Positions 7,681-10,230 of a DNA stretch of 10,230 nt are shown in pieces. Position numbers and translations under genes: made by a program. Numbering within the stretch: position 1 is the stretch's first letter; each line of letters begins with the position of its first letter. Origin of the DNA: an uncultured Fusibacter sp. (GTDB lineage: Bacteria > Bacillota > Clostridia > Peptostreptococcales > Acidaminobacteraceae); contig CALFXQ010000421.1 of the NCBI GenBank assembly GCA_937958285.1, positions 1 through 10,230 of the forward strand. The letters run 5' to 3'. Below the pieces are notes generated by a model. The model worked only from the letters and a program-made list of their open reading frames with translations. It was not told the DNA's origin and ran no database searches.

Positions 7681-7686
7681 CCTCCT
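7681..7686 (-). promoter_or_regulatory. Ribosome binding site of the XRE regulator
   Basis: On the minus strand this reads AGGAGG, a full match to the Shine-Dalgarno core. It serves either the ATG at 7671 (9-base spacing) or the TTG at 7674 (6-base spacing). The site overlaps the palindrome CCTAGG at 7684-7689. Confidence 0.7.
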
Positions 7687-7714
7687 AGGGTCTTTTGCTA
7701 GTTACAATGGCTGT

Positions 7715-7728
7715 AGATTCTAAAATCT
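7715..7728. promoter_or_regulatory. Imperfect palindrome in the divergent region, candidate operator
   Basis: AGATTCTAAAATCT is symmetric at 12 of 14 positions and is followed on the plus strand by a run of T (7728-7733). It sits between the XRE regulator and the small ORF. It contains a -10-like hexamer on each strand: TAAAAT (7721-7726, plus) and TAGAAT (7722-7717, minus). No good -35 hexamer was found at normal spacing for either. An operator for the neighbouring XRE protein that overlaps both promoters would fit, but this is inference. A weak hairpin is the other reading. Confidence 0.35.
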
Positions 7729-7749
7729 TTTTTGAATAGAAAGGGGATT

Positions 7750-7932
7750 ATGATCGATAAATTGTTTGTCAGTGAAGCCGTTCAAGATTTAATAGACGAT
7801 TTACCGCACTATTTTGGCAAGTTATCAATTTTAGAAGACTCATTGCACAAGTTACACTTTTGCCCGAAGGCATGCGACAACGGTTATTCTAACGACATCA
7901 TACATCATACAGACATTCACCAGAAGGAGTAA
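7750..7932 (+). CDS. Small ORF of 60 residues, His/Cys-rich C-terminal half, unknown function
   Basis: I do not recognise this protein. It starts at an ATG preceded by AAGGGG (7741-7746) with a short 3-base gap. A TTG at 7732 would add six residues. The N-terminal half (MIDKLFVSEAVQDLIDDLPHYF) looks like an acidic amphipathic helix, with no signal peptide or membrane segment. The C-terminal half has CPKAC (Cys38, Cys42) and five histidines (33, 36, 52, 53, 57). Its last codons, AAG GAG TAA, form the ribosome binding site of the GHKL kinase gene, which starts 4 bases later, so the two are probably translationally coupled. Candidate roles are a signal-peptide precursor read by the kinase or by the XRE-TPR protein, a metal-binding accessory protein, or a leader ORF. 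It lacks the N-terminal hydrophobic helix and acidic tail expected of AgrD, and no AgrB-like peptidase is seen. Whether it is expressed is likely but unproven. Confidence 0.6.
   Translation: MIDKLFVSEAVQDLIDDLPHYFGKLSILEDSLHKLHFCPKACDNGYSNDIIHHTDIHQKE
7924..7929 (+). promoter_or_regulatory. Ribosome binding site of the GHKL kinase, inside the small ORF
   Basis: AAGGAG is made by the last two sense codons of the small ORF and lies 7 bases before the kinase ATG at 7937. Ribosomes ending at the TAA at 7930-7932 would be placed to reinitiate at the kinase, which suggests linked production of the two proteins. Confidence 0.75.
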
Positions 7933-7936
7933 CTCG

Positions 7937-9262
7937 ATGTATACATTACTTATACTACTTGCAAGCTTACTACAGGGCTTTGTCGCCTTCACTTTTATAT
8001 GCTGGATAGGCAATAAGAAATTGCACTTTAGTTATGCACTTATTCCCATTGTTTGCTTGCACTTTTTAATGATTGCTGAATTTATACCCTTAACTAGTAG
8101 TCCTATTTATCAAGTGTTGATTCGCATCGTGATTCCGAGCGTTGTGTATTACTTTGTTTCGCGAGGGATTCATGGTAAATTGAGCTTTCCCCTTTTAACG
8201 ACGAGCATGTTATTTGTACTAGTCGTTTTAAGTCAGAGCATTATATTTATTGCAATGACACTTATCTTTAAGTTGGATATTGTAACGGTGCAAAATGCTG
8301 AATGGCATGTTTACTTCCAGATTTTTAACCATTTGTTTATGCTCTTTCTCATAGTATTACTGCGAGACACCTATACGAGATTTTATATGTTTCTCGTACT
8401 GTGGCTTGAAAGTATAAATAAAACAGTCAGGCAAATTATTTTACTTCAGTGTATCGTACTATTCGTAATCTTAGCAATTGGTATTTATATTTCATATACC
8501 ATAGGCTATAGAAATGTCGACCGCGGATATGCATTACTCTTGTTTGTGGTTGTGGTGGTTGGGTTGTCGGGACTCATCGTGATTGTCCAAAAGGCACTGC
8601 AATCTCATGAGGGGCTGACATCTTACACCTCACAAGAATTGATGCAGGCTTCATATGATAGAGTTCAAGATGAAATCAAGGGGTTCTGGCACTCTTATGC
8701 GAATATCATGCAGGTTGTCAATATTCTAGTGACCACAGATCACCTAGAAGTATCTGATGTTAAAGAAGCACTAAGGGAGTTTTCTATCGCTCACGAAAAC
8801 GACAATATTAGTCTTAAAATGAGTATTGTCAACGTGTCTCATACTGTTTTAGCGTGTATCTTGTCGAGCAAGCTCGAGTATGCTCAGTCTTTAGGCGTTC
8901 GTCTAACACTAGATTTTGATGGCTCGGCGGCGATCGATATGAACATGAGAGACCTCACTGAGATTGTGGGCATTTTGTTAGATAATGCCATTGAGGTCGC
9001 CTATTACGCAGATCGCACAGTAAACATTATAGGAAAATTAAGTGCTGAATCCTTTTGTATGTCAATTGAAAATCGCGTGACTAAAGATGCTTTAGGCGTT
9101 AGAAAATTTGGAAAATCCAATGGTATAGGCAAGAGAAGGGTGTCTTTTTTGATGTCGCGTCAAAGCAATGTCTCATGCCTTGTGCATGAAACAAGCAATA
9201 CTTACCGCGTTACCTTTACTGCTTGTAATCGTCACTTTACAGAGAAAACGCATGTATTGTAG
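7937..9262 (+). CDS. AgrC-like GHKL sensor histidine kinase with polytopic membrane sensor
   Basis: A 441-residue protein with six or seven hydrophobic helices in residues 1-218, then a cytoplasmic kinase part of the GHKL type used by AgrC, ComD and similar peptide receptors. The probable phosphoacceptor is His252 in KGFWHSYANIMQVVNIL. The usual box in this group is close to FRHDYxNIL, so the residues on both sides of the histidine differ (W for R, S for D). The N box EIVGILLDNAIEVA (342-355) is intact, with Asn350. The final glycine box reads SNGIGKRRVSFL (394-405), where GxGL.NV is usual, so the Leu and Asn positions hold Lys and Arg. The sensor part suggests a hydrophobic or peptide ligand. 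No LytTR or other response regulator follows, which is unusual for this class. It is coupled to the small ORF upstream. Family membership is firm; full kinase activity is less certain. Confidence 0.86.
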   Translation: MYTLLILLASLLQGFVAFTFICWIGNKKLHFSYALIPIVCLHFLMIAEFIPLTSSPIYQVLIRIVIPSVVYYFVSRGIHGKLSFPLLTTSMLFVLVVLSQSIIFIAMTLIFKLDIVTVQNAEWHVYFQIFNHLFMLFLIVLLRDTYTRFYMFLVLWLESINKTVRQIILLQCIVLFVILAIGIYISYTIGYRNVDRGYALLLFVVVVVGLSGLIVIVQKALQSHEGLTSYTSQELMQASYDRVQDEIKGFWHSYANIMQVVNILVTTDHLEVSDVKEALREFSIAHENDNISLKMSIVNVSHTVLACILSSKLEYAQSLGVRLTLDFDGSAAIDMNMRDLTEIVGILLDNAIEVAYYADRTVNIIGKLSAESFCMSIENRVTKDALGVRKFGKSNGIGKRRVSFLMSRQSNVSCLVHETSNTYRVTFTACNRHFTEKTHVL

Positions 9263-9293
9263 GAGTTATTCCCACTGGTGCTAAAATGGGCTG

Positions 9294-9322
9294 TTGACAC
9301 ATAAGAAAAATCAATTCAAGAT
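9294..9322 (+). promoter_or_regulatory. Possible promoter for the sigma-54 activator gene
   Basis: A perfect -35 hexamer TTGACA (9294-9299) is followed after 17 bases by CAAGAT (9317-9322), which matches the -10 consensus at only 3 of 6 positions. It lies 45 bases ahead of the TTG start. The 104-base gap after the kinase gene makes a separate promoter plausible, but the -10 is weak. Confidence 0.33.
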
Positions 9323-9356
9323 GAGTATATGCGTGTCATTCAATTTTTTTTGCATC

Positions 9357-9361
9357 GGAGG
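9357..9361 (+). promoter_or_regulatory. Ribosome binding site supporting a TTG start
   Basis: GGAGG lies 5 bases before the TTG at 9367, which opens the frame of the sigma-54 activator. The first in-frame ATG (9418) is 17 codons later, has no such site, and would cut into the region just ahead of the PAS domain. The TTG start is therefore preferred. Confidence 0.72.
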
Positions 9362-9366
9362 TAAAT

Positions 9367-10230
9367 TTGGATACAAAAGGCAAGCACCTCGCATTAGATA
9401 CTGGTTTTTTAAAGGCCATGGAGCAAATTTTTGATCCGGTGCCCGTGCCCATGATTCTTGTAGATAAAAAGGGTTTAATACTTATGATCAACGACAGCTT
9501 TGTTCAATATCTCGGACATGATAAAGAAGCTATACTTGGTCAGCCTGTTCAAGAGATTGACAAGAACACGCGGTTTCCATATGTTCTTCAGAAGAAAAAG
9601 GCAGAGATTGCAACAGCCCATACCTTTGAAAATGGTCACACCGCACTCGTGCATCGCATCCCTGTGATGGATGATGAAGGAGAAGTTTTATATGGTTTTG
9701 GCATGGTACTCTTTCAAGATATCGAGGCTATGAGTGAGATTATCCACAAAAATAAACAGCTAAGTCAAGAACTGGTACATGCACGAAGTGAGCTGAAGCG
9801 AATTCTTGGTGCAAAGTATGCCTTCGATACCATTATTGGCATTAGCGATAATATGGAATCTGCAAAGCACATGGCGAAAAAGGCAGCTATGACGGCATCG
9901 AATGTCTTGCTGTTAGGGGAGAGCGGCACTGGAAAAGAACTTTTTGCCCATGCAATTCACAATGATAGTGGGAGAAGTTTTGGCCCTTTTGTGAAAGTGA
10001 ACTGTGCGGCTATTCCCAAAGATCTTTTAGAGTCGGAGTTGTTTGGATATGATGAGGGGGCATTTACAGGGGCTAAAAAAGGTGGAAAAATTGGGAAGTT
10101 TGAACTGGCTAATAAAGGCACAATTTTCCTCGACGAAATTGGCGATATGCCCATGGACATGCAGGTAAAACTCTTACGTGTGCTTCAAGAACGAGAATTT
10201 GAGCGTATTGGTGGTCATTCATCTATTCGA
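9367..10230 (+). CDS. PAS-AAA+ sigma-54-dependent transcription activator, 3' end cut by window edge
   Basis: The first 288 residues of an enhancer-binding activator. Residues about 15-120 form a PAS domain (VPVPMILVDKKGLILMINDS, NTRFPYVLQ, VHRIPVMDDEGEVLYGFGMVLFQD) of the kind found in clostridial regulators of amino-acid and carboxylate catabolism. A coiled linker (about 120-148) leads to the AAA+ domain. The AAA+ domain has Walker A GESGTGKE (184-191), the sigma-54 contact loop GAFTGA (231-236) and Walker B GTIFLDE (251-257). With GAFTGA intact it should drive open-complex formation at -24/-12 promoters. The rest of the AAA+ domain and the DNA-binding domain lie beyond the right edge. No stop codon interrupts the frame from 9367. 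In this family the controlled genes usually lie next to the regulator, so the target is probably to the right. The PAS ligand is unknown. Confidence 0.93.
   Translation, partial: MDTKGKHLALDTGFLKAMEQIFDPVPVPMILVDKKGLILMINDSFVQYLGHDKEAILGQPVQEIDKNTRFPYVLQKKKAEIATAHTFENGHTALVHRIPVMDDEGEVLYGFGMVLFQDIEAMSEIIHKNKQLSQELVHARSELKRILGAKYAFDTIIGISDNMESAKHMAKKAAMTASNVLLLGESGTGKELFAHAIHNDSGRSFGPFVKVNCAAIPKDLLESELFGYDEGAFTGAKKGGKIGKFELANKGTIFLDEIGDMPMDMQVKLLRVLQEREFERIGGHSSIR

Noticed and set aside
7750..7932. Calling the small ORF an AgrD-type autoinducer precursor
   Set aside because: It has cysteines and sits beside an AgrC-like kinase, but it lacks the hydrophobic or basic amphipathic N-terminal helix and the conserved acidic tail, and no AgrB-like gene is in the window. 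It is kept as unknown.
9295..9351. Inverted repeat TGACAC/GTGTCA plus eight T as an intrinsic terminator of the kinase gene
   Set aside because: The stem is only 6 bp with a 32-base loop, too weak for a standard terminator. It is reported only as part of a finding on this gap.

Overview
The window looks like chromosomal DNA from a Gram-positive anaerobe of the Firmicutes/Clostridia type. This rests on moderately low GC, strong purine-rich ribosome binding sites, TTG start codons, two lipoprotein signal peptides, an AgrC-like GHKL kinase, a PAS/sigma-54 activator of the kind common in clostridia, and a cytoplasmic GH3 enzyme with the C-terminal extension seen in that phylum. The species cannot be fixed from the sequence. 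No rRNA, tRNA, CRISPR array, insertion sequence or phage gene was seen, and no gap between genes exceeds about 120 bases.

Left part (1-1030, + strand): the 3' part of a class I SAM-dependent O-methyltransferase, then a small DUF3862-like lipoprotein, closed by a clear intrinsic terminator at 992-1020. Next (1037-4233, + strand) comes a two-gene sensory unit: a lipid-anchored Leu/Ile/Val-type solute-binding protein and a membrane histidine kinase with a large extracellular domain. No ABC permease or ATPase and no response regulator lie beside it. The likely reading is that the binding protein presents a ligand to the kinase, as TorT/TorS and LuxP/LuxQ do.

Middle (4249-7671, - strand): an XRE-HTH regulator with a helical, TPR-like C-terminal part, followed 42 bases later by a GH3 beta-glycosidase. 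The two are probably cotranscribed. This operon converges on the histidine kinase gene, and one long hairpin (4221-4260) contains both stop codons.

Right part (7675-10230, + strand): a short divergent region with an imperfect palindrome, a 60-residue ORF rich in His and Cys near its C-terminus, and an AgrC-like GHKL sensor kinase whose ribosome binding site lies inside the end of the small ORF. The kinase has unusual H-box and G-box residues and again no response regulator. After a 104-base gap a PAS-AAA+ sigma-54 activator begins from a TTG codon and runs off the right edge.

The theme is signal reception: four sensory or regulatory proteins of different classes (binding protein/kinase, XRE-TPR, GHKL kinase, PAS-sigma-54 activator) around one glycosidase. 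The part most worth following up is the XRE-TPR / small ORF / GHKL kinase cluster, which has the shape of a small peptide-signalling or metal-sensing locus but matches no standard agr or RRNPP arrangement that I recognise.
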